In this document: one piece after another, positions 1 to 7,631 of the stretch
Position numbering within the stretch: position 1 is the first letter of the stretch
Layout: each line of letters opens with the position of its first letter
IMG/VR virus record: IMGVR_UViG_3300041809_002110
Coordinates: 1-43,605 of that record
Source of the DNA: a virus
Direction: 5' to 3' (one strand)
Length of the DNA: 43,605 bases
Notes under the pieces: generated by a model
What the model saw: only the letters and a program-made list of their open reading frames with translations
Told to the model about the DNA's origin: nothing
Database searches by the model: none
Position numbers and translations under genes: made by a program

Positions 1-85
1 CACGACCACGACCCCGACCACGACCACGACCGCGACCCCGACCACGACCACGACCGCGACCCCGACCCCGACCGCGACCGCGACC
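1..85. repeat. Degenerate hexanucleotide array, left end
   Basis: A run of 6-nt units of form CCNCGA (N = A, C or G) fills the first 85 bases and stops at an AT-richer stretch before the stop codon of the first gene. The same units form the last ~93 bases of the window. The last 7 bases of the window equal the first 7, so the simplest reading is one array cut by assembly in a circular or circularly permuted molecule. Array length is therefore unreliable. It lies between the gene ending at 116 and the operon starting at 43475, both on the minus strand. Its function is unknown. Confidence 0.9.
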
Positions 86-115
86 AATCAAAACCTGTCC
101 TGAGAATTGACTGGT

Positions 116-439
116 TCATTTTTGGTCTCGCGGTAGCGGGTGCTTCCACTCGGTCGCGTCAACGATACAGCCGCGCGGCACGATCACCGGGTCGCAAAAC
201 GGTTCGACCTCGTTAAAAGTGCCGCTTTTCAGGCAGGTCGCAAAACGGCCCGTGTCGGCAATCCAGGCGGCCTCTTCCAGCAGCAGGTCCGTCTCTGTGA
301 CTGCCACGAGCCGTCCCGTGTAGTAAAGGGTGACCGTCCGGATCAGGTAACTTTTCCCGACCTCAAAGGAATGATTTTTCTCTTGGTTTTTGGCCGGCGA
401 ATCGCTTGCCGCGGCCCGTGACTTCGTTTTGGTGGCCAT
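116..439 (-). CDS. Small phage-associated protein of unknown function
   Basis: The product is 107 residues with a charged, Ala/Lys-rich N-terminus (about 25 residues). The globular part begins FEVGKSYLIRTV and contains AAWIADTGRF, ending in a conserved-looking EWKHPLPR tail. From memory this layout (short beta-rich domain, GK-Y-IRTVT, AAWIADTGRF) recurs in proteins of uncultured tailed phages with no known role. The fold looks small and beta-rich. The ATG at 439 has GGAG about 12 nt upstream. It is the first minus-strand gene after the attachment-site region and, on a closed circle, would lead through the hexanucleotide array into the integrase operon. Confidence 0.75.
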   Translation of the reverse strand: MATKTKSRAAASDSPAKNQEKNHSFEVGKSYLIRTVTLYYTGRLVAVTETDLLLEEAAWIADTGRFATCLKSGTFNEVEPFCDPVIVPRGCIVDATEWKHPLPRDQK

Positions 440-497
440 GAGTGAAACAACTCCAGTGCTAAAGATTGTTGAGCTTTGCGGCTCGTTTCCCTCCGTG

Positions 498-532
498 CCC
501 CGGCGGCGCGCGGATACGGCGCGCCGCCGGGG
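498..532. other. Strong GC hairpin, 14-bp perfect stem
   Basis: Bases 498-511 and 519-532 are perfect reverse complements (14 bp, all G/C) around a 7-nt loop. No T-run follows on either strand, so it is not a textbook intrinsic terminator. It sits between the attachment-site candidate and the 116-439 gene, where it could insulate transcription or act on the 5' leader of that gene. Confidence 0.7.
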
Positions 533-725
533 TCATCGCGACGATGAAACAACACGCAAAAGGGCGCAGGAGGCAGGTAGTCAGCCTGCTTTCAGGGGCC
601 CGGTCGGCTTCCGCCCAACCGCGGCCTCCCGGCCCGCAAGACGCGGGACAAAGAGCGTGGGAGCGAAAGCGTTACGCACTACAGTGTTCCCAAGTATGCG
701 CGCCGCCCAAGAGCTGTCAACATTT

Positions 726-746
726 CGCCGGAAAGAATTCTTTTGC
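726..746. repeat. Inverted arm repeat A, left of att site
   Basis: The stretch contains the perfect 12-bp palindrome AAAGAATTCTTT (732-743). Its reading CGCCGG-AAAGAATT...TTTTGC recurs, inverted and lacking a few bases, at 1151-1169. The pair flanks the tRNA-Cys fragment at 1007-1047, as arm-type integrase or accessory-factor sites flank a core site. That role is inference. Confidence 0.4.
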
Positions 747-1006
747 AATCGGCGGCGGGCGGCCTCGGCGCAGAAAAAGGGCCGGCGGGAGAGTTACTGG
801 GCGTTCGTGGGCGCTTTCGACCCTTTGGACCCCGGCGCGCCTCGCGGTCGCGTCGATTCTCCCGTCCGGCCTGGCTCGGGCGGCCCGGAGCGGCTTGGTT
901 GATGTCCGGCCGCTCCGGAACGACTCTAAGACGGTTGCCCGTCGTGGTTTGTGCGACCGTTGGCCGACCGTCAGATCGTGAAAGCGGACTGTTGATCCTC
1001 TTTCAA

Positions 1007-1047
1007 AGGCGCCGGTGGGAGTCGAACCCACGATGGCGGATTTGCAA
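1007..1047 (-). other. Candidate attP core: 3' half of tRNA-Cys(GCA)
   Basis: Read on the minus strand this is the anticodon loop TTGCAAA (anticodon GCA, Cys), the 3' anticodon strand TCCGC, a 4-nt variable loop, a perfect T-arm (GTGGG-TTCGACT-CCCAC), the acceptor strand CGGCGCC and a T at the discriminator position, as expected for tRNA-Cys. CCA is not encoded. The sequence upstream does not pair with the anticodon or acceptor strands, so the 5' half is absent. A lone 3' tRNA half is the usual signature of a tRNA-targeting integrase's attP, or of the distal att of an integrated element. On a closed circle the integrase gene lies about 2 kb away. Confidence 0.8.
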
Positions 1048-1150
1048 CACGACAGCGCGAGGGGACGTGACAGCGGCGCTCGCTGAGGCCAATTATGACA
1101 GACAAAACCTTCCGACCGATGCCGGGGCGCCGGACCCCTAGAAAGATACC

Positions 1151-1169
1151 GCAAAATTCTTTCCCGGCG
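1151..1169. repeat. Inverted arm repeat B, right of att site
   Basis: The reverse complement reads CGCCGGGAAAGAATTTTGC, matching 726-746 apart from one extra G and a short deletion. It lies about 100 bp from the tRNA-Cys fragment on the other side from repeat A. Confidence 0.4.
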
Positions 1170-1181
1170 TCGGCAAATGAT

Positions 1182-1190
1182 TGTGGATAA
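1182..1190 (-). promoter_or_regulatory. Perfect DnaA box (TTATCCACA)
   Basis: The minus strand reads TTATCCACA, the strict consensus 9-mer for DnaA binding. It is single: I saw no cluster and no AT-rich unwinding stretch beside it. It could be a chance hit or a host-protein site near the att region. The stretch 440-1384 holds no credible gene; beyond the hairpin, arm repeats, tRNA fragment and this box I see nothing. Confidence 0.4.
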
Positions 1191-1384
1191 CTTGTTCATG
1201 GATTGGGGGCGGGCAATTTTGCACGCGGCGCTTGACGCGGCCGCCCGCGGCGCGAGAGAATCAAGGCATCACCGGGAGGGCCGGCGGGTTGCAAACCGCC
1301 GGCCAAGCGGATCCGGCGGCGAGCACGCATCTTTCGCCTTCGCGGCTTTCGGCCGCGGGTCCGGCCCGGCGCCGGGAGCCCCCA

Positions 1385-2005
1385 ATGTCGGTGTTTTTCT
1401 GTCGATGCGGGAGCCCGCTGGTATGCGATCCGCGCTTGGCAGGTCAGGAACTCGTCTGCCCGGCCTGCCGGCAGCCGGTGACCATGCCGGCGGAGCCACC
1501 TCCGGTTCGCCGGAATGCGACCGCTCCCGGAGCGGCCCCGGCAGCCGCCAACCACCGGCTGTTCGGCGGAAGGGGCCGGTTGGTCATTGTGGCACTCGTG
1601 GCGGTCGCGGCGATCATCGCCGCCGCCTGGTACTGGCGGTCGACCAGGGAGCGGACCGAGTACTCGTGGTACGTCGGCAACCGGGGCGCGCCGGTGAGCT
1701 TCGAGGCGTGGCCGGCGATTCCGATCCCCGAGGGGGGACTGATTCGCTACGCCACCACGTTCCGCGGCGAGCTGCCGATCCGGGAGGAGCGAAAGATGTT
1801 CCTGCTCCACAGCGGCGAGCTGCCGGCGGACGTCCATCCGTACATGGTCCAGGAGGGCCCGCTGGATCGGGCGGGGCACCGGCACGGCCGCTGGACCGTG
1901 ATCGAAGGGTCGCCCGATCATCCATCCATCTGGTACTTTTGGGCCTGGCATGGCGAGCGCGTCGAGGCGGACGAGTGGCTCCGCCGTCCCGAGGAAGCCA
2001 ACTGA
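1385..2005 (+). CDS. Zinc-ribbon single-pass membrane protein
   Basis: The product is 206 residues. An N-terminal zinc ribbon (C-x-C at residues 6-8, then CPAC) is followed by a Pro/Ala linker, one transmembrane helix (LVIVALVAVAAIIAAAWYW) and an exposed C-terminal domain with GRWTVI, WYFWAWHGE and ADEW. Such zinc-ribbon-plus-helix proteins are common and poorly characterised in planctomycetes. The ATG at 1385 has GGGAG 6 nt upstream. It is plus-strand against a minus-strand genome and sits beside the att candidate, a usual place for lysogenic-conversion genes. Its stop overlaps the next start (TGATG). A specific function cannot be given. Confidence 0.75.
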   Translation: MSVFFCRCGSPLVCDPRLAGQELVCPACRQPVTMPAEPPPVRRNATAPGAAPAAANHRLFGGRGRLVIVALVAVAAIIAAAWYWRSTRERTEYSWYVGNRGAPVSFEAWPAIPIPEGGLIRYATTFRGELPIREERKMFLLHSGELPADVHPYMVQEGPLDRAGHRHGRWTVIEGSPDHPSIWYFWAWHGERVEADEWLRRPEEAN

Positions 2006-2097
2006 TGTCGCCGCGCGCCCAACTCGTGGTGGCGATCGTCACAACCGGTTCGCTTGCGATCCTCGGCCTGGCCTGGTGGCTGGGCTGGATCCACTAG
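2005..2097 (+). CDS. 30-residue membrane peptide
   Basis: ATG at 2005 overlaps the upstream stop as TGATG, so translation is probably coupled. The 30 residues are MSPR, then a hydrophobic stretch (LVVAIVTTGSLAILGLAWWL) and a short WIH tail, which predicts one transmembrane helix. No family is recognised. It could be a partner of the zinc-ribbon membrane protein or a small effector. The coupling and strong hydrophobic core argue that it is real. Confidence 0.55.
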   Translation: MSPRAQLVVAIVTTGSLAILGLAWWLGWIH

Positions 2098-2125
2098 TGA
2101 TTGAGGAGGGTCAGCCTTTCCGAAG

Positions 2126-2156
2126 GTCGTGGTACGTTTCACGCACCCTACAAACT
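2126..2156. repeat. GTGCG hairpin repeat, copy 1 (degenerate)
   Basis: The sequence GGTACGTTTCACGCACC followed by CTACAAACT is a degenerate copy of a short hairpin repeat also seen at 12368-12401, 32566-32595 and 33582-33619. Here it lies between convergent genes (stops at 2097 and 2187). The arms pair around TTTC, so it may act as a bidirectional terminator. Confidence 0.7.
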
Positions 2157-2169
2157 CCAACCCGTCGCC

Positions 2170-2183
2170 ATTTCGCGCGAAAT
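2170..2183. promoter_or_regulatory. 14-bp palindrome ATTTCGCGCGAAAT
   Basis: This is a perfect 14-bp palindrome. An identical copy lies at 21191-21204 inside the portal gene and a copy with one mismatch (ATTCCGCGCGAAAT) at 23118-23131, just before a promoter-like site. The shape suits a dimeric regulator or methylation target. Binding is inference. Confidence 0.35.
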
Positions 2184-2186
2184 GAG

Positions 2187-2513
2187 TCAGCGGCGGTACT
2201 TCTCGGGCACCAGCGGCACGCGGGCGACGCTCGCCACGGGGGCGGGGATCGGCGGCGATCGCGTGGTGTTCCGGCCGGGCGGCGGCGCCTCGCCAAACTG
2301 GTTGCAACCGCCGCTGACAAGCCATTTTCGCCAGCGGGTCCAGCGGTCGCTGCACCGCCCGCAGCCGCCGCAGCCGTCGGCCTGCAACAGCGGACAGGCG
2401 TCGCAGATGGCCAGCCGCCGGGCAATATCCGCCCGCGCGCGGGAGGTCTCCGCGGGCATGAGAACTTCGGTGCCCTGGGCCATCGTCTCGACAATCGGAT
2501 GTTGATAGGGCAT
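2187..2513 (-). CDS. Cys-rich putative zinc-binding protein
   Basis: The product is 108 residues. A central segment, RRLAICDACPLLQADGC, continues with GGCGRC, then a W-x-x-WL stretch and GGC, giving at least seven cysteines in zinc-knuckle-like pairs. Many tailed phages carry a small protein of this type (R-x-x-ICxxCP...CxxCxC) next to tail-tip genes, function unknown. The ATG at 2513 comes right after the upstream gene's TGA (TGA-A-ATG), so the two are probably translationally coupled. It is the last gene of the tail block. Confidence 0.7.
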   Translation of the reverse strand: MPYQHPIVETMAQGTEVLMPAETSRARADIARRLAICDACPLLQADGCGGCGRCSDRWTRWRKWLVSGGCNQFGEAPPPGRNTTRSPPIPAPVASVARVPLVPEKYRR

Positions 2514-2514
2514 T

Positions 2515-5500
2515 TCACTCCGCCGTCAGATGGACCAGGCCGTAGGAGTTCACCCCATCGCTCAATTCAAGCGGCAGGGCAGCCATCGTCAGGCAGTCCC
2601 GCAGGCCGTCGTCCGGGTCGCCAAAGGGCCGGCCGATGGTGAGGGCGCCGGCCAGGTCGATCGACAGCAAAAAGCGACCATGCCCGCCGGCGTCGGCCAG
2701 CTCGGTAAGCGTGAGCCCAAGGGTGCCCACGTTCTGCCAGCCGGTCCCCGAGAAGGTAAACGTCTTCCAGGGCATCTCGATCGACCAGTCGCCCTCGCTC
2801 TGGGAGATAATCGTGCCGGGCCAGGTGATCGAGTCGCTGCCGGTGAGCGTGACAACGGCCGGCAGGTTCGTGGTATCGACCGTCGCGCTCCAGGTCAAGT
2901 AATTCGTGCCGTCGCACCAGGCCCAGTCGATCCGGTATTGCGTGCCCGAGAGCAAGACGGCCTCGGCCTGAAGGCTGCCGGCGGCCGTCCAGCCGGCCGA
3001 CTGGCTCCCGGAGAGCGTAAAGCTCAAGGGCCCGCGGGTGAGGGTCCAGGCGTCGGCCGTGCAGACCTCAAGGCACTGCGGCATGATGTCGACCGTGATA
3101 TCGGTCGCGTCGCGGCAGCCGGCGACGGACGGGTCCGGGGCGTAGAGGGCCTCGCCATTCATCTGGCCGCCTAAGGCGCAGCAGTCCTCGCTCAAGGTGA
3201 GGAGGCAGTAGAGGTGGTGCCAGCGGCTCACGCCGTCGGTGTCGGCGTAGTACTGGCTGCGGATGAGCATCAGTTGGCCGCCATAGACCCGCAGGACGTC
3301 GACGACCGTGGTGTCCTCGTCGTTGACCTCCTGGCCCGGCAGCCGGTCCGGCCAATGCCACCAGCCGGCGTGGGCCGGCACCAAAACGGGCGTGGCGGAG
3401 ATCGCCCCGCTCGGGTCGTGGAAGGTGACCGTGAAGCTCACCGCGTCGCAGCTCAATCCGCCGTAGGGCTCGATCCAGGGGGCGGCCAGGCCGGGCAGGG
3501 CGACGGGCAGATCGCCGGCGAGCAAACAGTCGATATGGTTGCCGGTCGAGAACTGGGCAGAGTAGTTCTGGGGCCCGGTAATCGCAATCTGGAACTCGGC
3601 CGTGCCGTCGGCATTGTCCGCCTGGCGGGTGACGGCATACGTCCACTCGCCCACGGTGACGCTGCCGTTGGCGGCGCCGCCGCTCACGGGAATGTTCACG
3701 TCGCCCCATGGCGTGCCAAAAAGATTCCAGCCGGCCAGGATGCACTGGGTGGCGGGGTACGTGGGGCAGCCGTCCGTCTTGCAGATCGGGGTGACCGTCA
3801 ACGGACTGTCCGGCAGCAGGCCCGACAAGAGGAAGTTATAGCGGCTGTCCAGCTCGAGGCTGCCCATCGGAATGAGGTTGGTGATCGTCGCCGATAGCAC
3901 GTCGCCCGTGCAGTTGCCGGCATGGCACGGGTTGTAGGCCGTATCGTTGCCGCTGCCGTCGTCGTAGCTCGTGGGGATCGCGAATCCCCGGTCGAAGCCC
4001 CAGCGATGCCCCAGGCCCTCGAGGGCCAGCAGGTCGGCCCCGGGGCGTTTTGCGGGTGAGGGGCTAATGCGGGCGCCCAGCGGTACCAGCGGGTGGGTCC
4101 AGTGCAGGGCCGCGCTGGTCCGGAAAAGTTCGGCCTGCTGCGGCCGGCCATCGAGCGAATCGAAGGCCACGAGCCAGTTGCAGGCCTCGGCGTAGCCCGG
4201 CGAGGGCTCGTCGTTGTTGCAGGTAAAGAAGCTCCCCGGCCCCACGCCGGCGCCCAAGCCGCTGGTGCGGAGCGTGGCGGTGGCCGCGCTGTAGTCCGGT
4301 CCGCGGTAGTCGGCGCAGGGGCTCACGACCAGGAGCGTGGTGCCCACCGGGTAGGCGGCGGCGGACGGCAGCGTGGTGAGCCAGGTGGGGCCGGTCGGTA
4401 TGGGGACCTGCTTGCCGCCGATGGTCTGCGTTACCACCGGCTGGCCGATCTGGTAGCGGAGTCCGCTGGGCGGGTCGCCCACCACTCCGGCCGCGTTGGC
4501 CCAGGCCTGGGGACTGCCGCCCACGCCGGCTACGACGTGGTAGAGCGTCGTGCCGCCAAAGAAGTCCAGGCCCAGCACCAGGCCGTCGAGCATTTCGAGG
4601 GTCACAAACGGGCCGGGGATGCCGGCCGTGTATTTCAAGAGCATCCCGCCGTTGGTCCCACCGAAGCATGTCCGAGAGACGAGCCCCGAGGTGGACGACT
4701 CGTCGCCGCTGGCGGCCACATCCGTAACCGGCAGCCGCGAGTCGATATAGATCCCCAGGGCGTTGTTGTTGATGTCGTCGACCGTGATATTGGCGTCGGT
4801 CAGCGTATAGCCGGCGGCCAGCATGGCCTGGAGCTGCGCATTTCCATTGCTCGCTCCGAAGACCGAGGCGGGCAGGTCCAAAACAAAGCCCACCGCCTGC
4901 GGCACCATGTCGGAGACGGGCACCGGCGTGCAATCGGCTATGTCGTACGCACCCAGGGCCGGCGCCGGCGGCGGGCAGACCATCACGTCCTGGCCCGCCT
5001 CGGTGGCGATCTTCTCCTGCCCGGTGAGCGTAATTTGAACGCGGTAGCCGACGAAGCCGACCGAGACGGTATTTTCGGCGTCTCCGCAATTGTACGGGCC
5101 ATCGGCCGGCGTGCCGTTTTGTCCGATGCAGCACGTGCACGGGCCACCGCCCAGCGACTCGCAGGTCGTGCCGTTGCAGTCAATGCAGTCGGCGATGCTC
5201 ATCGGGGCATCGGTTTTCGTGAGCACCCCGACGATGGGCTGGAGCGAAATCGTCAGCGTGGCCGGGAACGGATTGATGGCCCCGTAGTCGCGGGCGTCCC
5301 ATATGTCGGCCGGGGCGTACTCGCCGGCCGCACAGTAGCTGTCGGCGTTGAGGCACTGGCTCCGGCGGTACTTCAGCCGGCGGTTGAGGAAGCTGCTGCC
5401 CGTGGGAAGCGGCGGCTGGTCGGCCCCGTTGGCCGTGGGGTAGCCGTACTGGTAGCCGTAATAAGAAACCTCGTCGCCCGGCTTGATGCCGGCGAACTCG

Positions 5501-6495
5501 ATTTCCAGGCAACAGACGTTCGTGGCGTCCGACTGGGGAATGATCTGGCTGTCGCAGCCGTCGGCGCCCGGGCTGGCCGGCCGGCTCTCCGTGTCGGTCT
5601 GCTGCGCCCCGCAGCACAATGCGATCACGTCGGCGTCGGTCCACACAAAGCCGCTCCCGACGGATCCGCCGGGCGCCACGTAGGCGGGCACCGTCACGCT
5701 TTCGCCGTCGTAGAGCTGCGAATAATAGTCGAAGCCGCCCGAGAGCGACAGGTTCAAGCTGGCCGGGGGCGGGTTGCCCGGGCCGTAGGGCACCAGGTTG
5801 TTGCTCGGGCACTCGCACAGCGCCGCCATGTAGTCCTGCACCCGCCAGTACAGGGTCGGGCACCAGCCGTAGTCGGTCTTGAACGTCAGCCCGGCGCTTC
5901 CGGGCGAGGGCAAGAGCCCCAGCAGCCCCGAAAACGTGCTGCTGGTCTGGCCGTAGGCCGGGTTCCAGGCCCCATCCGTGCACGGCGGGCAGGCCGGGAA
6001 CCAGCCGCTGTAGGCATTGATCCCGGCCGGGGCCGGGTAGCGGGTGCCGTTGCTGATGCACTCGTCGTTCTCCCAGGCGACCGTTAGTTGCCAACAATAG
6101 ACATGGTGCGGGTAAGCTCCGGGACAGCCGGCGGGATACGACACACCATCCCACGCGCCGTCCGAGCCGGGCGGGTTCAAATCCAGCGGTTTGAGGGTGA
6201 TCGACCAGCCAAAGTCGTAGCCGCCGCTGGTGCAATTCTGCATCCCGCAGCGGCCCAGGAGGTACACGCCGCTGCCCGCGTGCGTCAGCCGGTACGTGCC
6301 CGAGAGCGGGTATCCGCCGGGGATCGACAGATCCACGAACGGCGGAAACCAGAGCGTGGTGTCGGGATTGCCGTCCACCGCGTCCGAGACCGCGCAGGCG
6401 CGCTGGGTCGGGTCGTAGCCGACGGCCTTGTAGCTGGGGCCACCGGCCCCTCCGCCGCCGAGCCGCAACTGGATGGGAGCGTTGTAGATCTGCAT
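2515..6495 (-). CDS. Large cysteine-rich tail tip or adhesion protein
   Basis: The product is 1326 residues, the largest in the tail block. It is rich in Gly, Pro, Tyr and especially Cys, with many pairs and clusters (CPPC, CECP, CCGA, DCIDCNG, CTCC, CCAL) spread along the length. No enzymatic motif was seen. The C-terminal third has beta-sandwich-like repeats (WSATVDTTNLPAVVTLTG and similar). Size and place at the distal end of the tail operon fit a tail tip, fibre or receptor-binding role. The cysteine density is unusual for a cytoplasmically assembled phage protein. The ATG at 6495 abuts repeat element 1, with no clear Shine-Dalgarno. Confidence 0.7.
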   Translation of the reverse strand: MQIYNAPIQLRLGGGGAGGPSYKAVGYDPTQRACAVSDAVDGNPDTTLWFPPFVDLSIPGGYPLSGTYRLTHAGSGVYLLGRCGMQNCTSGGYDFGWSITLKPLDLNPPGSDGAWDGVSYPAGCPGAYPHHVYCWQLTVAWENDECISNGTRYPAPAGINAYSGWFPACPPCTDGAWNPAYGQTSSTFSGLLGLLPSPGSAGLTFKTDYGWCPTLYWRVQDYMAALCECPSNNLVPYGPGNPPPASLNLSLSGGFDYYSQLYDGESVTVPAYVAPGGSVGSGFVWTDADVIALCCGAQQTDTESRPASPGADGCDSQIIPQSDATNVCCLEIEFAGIKPGDEVSYYGYQYGYPTANGADQPPLPTGSSFLNRRLKYRRSQCLNADSYCAAGEYAPADIWDARDYGAINPFPATLTISLQPIVGVLTKTDAPMSIADCIDCNGTTCESLGGGPCTCCIGQNGTPADGPYNCGDAENTVSVGFVGYRVQITLTGQEKIATEAGQDVMVCPPPAPALGAYDIADCTPVPVSDMVPQAVGFVLDLPASVFGASNGNAQLQAMLAAGYTLTDANITVDDINNNALGIYIDSRLPVTDVAASGDESSTSGLVSRTCFGGTNGGMLLKYTAGIPGPFVTLEMLDGLVLGLDFFGGTTLYHVVAGVGGSPQAWANAAGVVGDPPSGLRYQIGQPVVTQTIGGKQVPIPTGPTWLTTLPSAAAYPVGTTLLVVSPCADYRGPDYSAATATLRTSGLGAGVGPGSFFTCNNDEPSPGYAEACNWLVAFDSLDGRPQQAELFRTSAALHWTHPLVPLGARISPSPAKRPGADLLALEGLGHRWGFDRGFAIPTSYDDGSGNDTAYNPCHAGNCTGDVLSATITNLIPMGSLELDSRYNFLLSGLLPDSPLTVTPICKTDGCPTYPATQCILAGWNLFGTPWGDVNIPVSGGAANGSVTVGEWTYAVTRQADNADGTAEFQIAITGPQNYSAQFSTGNHIDCLLAGDLPVALPGLAAPWIEPYGGLSCDAVSFTVTFHDPSGAISATPVLVPAHAGWWHWPDRLPGQEVNDEDTTVVDVLRVYGGQLMLIRSQYYADTDGVSRWHHLYCLLTLSEDCCALGGQMNGEALYAPDPSVAGCRDATDITVDIMPQCLEVCTADAWTLTRGPLSFTLSGSQSAGWTAAGSLQAEAVLLSGTQYRIDWAWCDGTNYLTWSATVDTTNLPAVVTLTGSDSITWPGTIISQSEGDWSIEMPWKTFTFSGTGWQNVGTLGLTLTELADAGGHGRFLLSIDLAGALTIGRPFGDPDDGLRDCLTMAALPLELSDGVNSYGLVHLTAE

Positions 6496-6498
6496 GGG

Positions 6499-6618
6499 CT
6501 GAGGTTAGAGGTGAGAGGCAATAGGTGAGAGGCAATAGGTGAGAGGTGAGAGGCGATAGGTCACGCGCTCGGGGCTCTCCTATTACCTATTGCCTATTCC
6601 CTCTTGCCTCTCGCCTCT
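6499..6618. repeat. Heptad-arm element 1
   Basis: Left arm 6499-6562 is built of 7-nt units (TTAGAGG, TGAGAGG, CAATAGG). The core ends in CGGGGCTCTCCTAT, and the right arm 6580-6618 consists of complementary units (ACCTATT, GCCTATT, GCCTCTC). The arms would pair as a long hairpin. It fills the gap between the genes starting at 6495 and ending at 6619. Confidence 0.9.
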
Positions 6619-7623
6619 TTACGATCCCGCGTCGTCGTAGCAGATCACCCCATTGATCGTCCAGGTGCGGGTCTCGCTATCATAATGGGCATCGACCGTG
6701 GCGCCGGCGGCGATCGACTGCCCGACATCCACGATGTAGGTCCCGATCGTGACGCGGATCGAAGTGGCCGGCAGTTGGCTGTTGATGGTGATGTCGCACC
6801 AGACGGTCGTGTCGCCACCGCTGTCCTGAACGAGGGTCTGGACCAATTCGCCCTGATAGTCCACCTTGTTGCTGGGCCGGTCGACGACCTCCCAGACCTG
6901 AAATTGCACGCCGCCGCTGATCGCCGCCGTCGCCGTGGCCCCGGTTCCATCTCCGCCGGAGATCGTCACCGTAGGCGCGCTGGTAAAGCCGCTTCCGCCG
7001 GCAGTCAGCGTCAAGCCCGTCACGACGCCCCCGGAAACGGTCGCCGTTGCCGTGGCCCCGATGCCCCCGCCGCCGGAAATCGTCACCGTGGGCTCGGACG
7101 TGTAGCCGCTCCCGCCGGCGGTCAGCAGCAGCGAACTGACTGTGACGCTCTCACTGCTCCCGTTGAGCGCGAATCCGACCATCATCCCCGTGTTTTGGGC
7201 CTGCACCCAGTCGCCGAACATCGAGCAGAGCTGCCCGCTGGGATCGATGAGGATCACGCTGTATGCCGGGTCGGTCTTCGGGAACCCGGCCAGGGTGGCG
7301 CCGGCGGGCCAAATCTGGCTGGTCGGCTGGGCGAGCTGCAAAGTGGAGGAGCTGATGCTGCCGGGATTTCCGAAGGCCCCGCGGATGTTTACCGAATTGC
7401 CGCCCAGGATCACCGGCATCATCGGGTCGCCAATGGTCCCGTTCGTGCCGACGATGGATCCGGCCAGGAACCCCAGGTACAGCCCCGGCCCTCCGTCGGG
7501 GATCGTCTGGTCGGTCCCGAGCTGGAACCACGATACGGTCTGGTCGGCGGGCACGACCTGGGCGGGGCGGACGAGGTACCCGCAATCCCGCTCGTCCGCG
7601 TCATAGTGGTCCAGATCGGCCAT
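6619..7623 (-). CDS. Tail fibre-like protein with Gly-rich beta repeats
   Basis: The product is 334 residues. Two tandem beta repeats of about 38 residues ([31 protein letters not shown], then [19 protein letters not shown]) occupy roughly residues 165-240. This [14 protein letters not shown] repeat is common in phage and bacterial surface fibres. The rest is beta-rich with no enzyme motif. The ATG at 7623 lies 8 nt after the stop of the upstream tail-hub candidate, so they share a transcript. A structural role near the tail tip is the best reading. Confidence 0.7.
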   Translation of the reverse strand: MADLDHYDADERDCGYLVRPAQVVPADQTVSWFQLGTDQTIPDGGPGLYLGFLAGSIVGTNGTIGDPMMPVILGGNSVNIRGAFGNPGSISSSTLQLAQPTSQIWPAGATLAGFPKTDPAYSVILIDPSGQLCSMFGDWVQAQNTGMMVGFALNGSSESVTVSSLLLTAGGSGYTSEPTVTISGGGGIGATATATVSGGVVTGLTLTAGGSGFTSAPTVTISGGDGTGATATAAISGGVQFQVWEVVDRPSNKVDYQGELVQTLVQDSGGDTTVWCDITINSQLPATSIRVTIGTYIVDVGQSIAAGATVDAHYDSETRTWTINGVICYDDAGS

Positions 7624-7631
7624 TATTGGTG

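Noticed and set aside
1007-1130. Complete tRNA gene on the minus strand
   Set aside because: Only the half from anticodon loop to discriminator folds. A distant GGCGCCC near 1124-1130 could pair with the acceptor but the spacing (about 123 nt) and missing D-arm and anticodon stem do not fit.
1182-1190. Replication origin at the DnaA box
   Set aside because: A single box without AT-rich DNA; the iterons in the initiator gene are a far better candidate.
717-1199. 160-residue minus-strand ORF
   Set aside because: It is read through the tRNA fragment (giving CCKSAIVGSTPTGAF, typical of translated tRNA) and has no start context.
4093-6087. 664-residue plus-strand ORF opposite the tail-tip gene
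   Set aside because: Antisense shadow in GC-rich DNA; Arg/Gly/Ala-rich with no domain, while the opposite frame is a credible structural protein.
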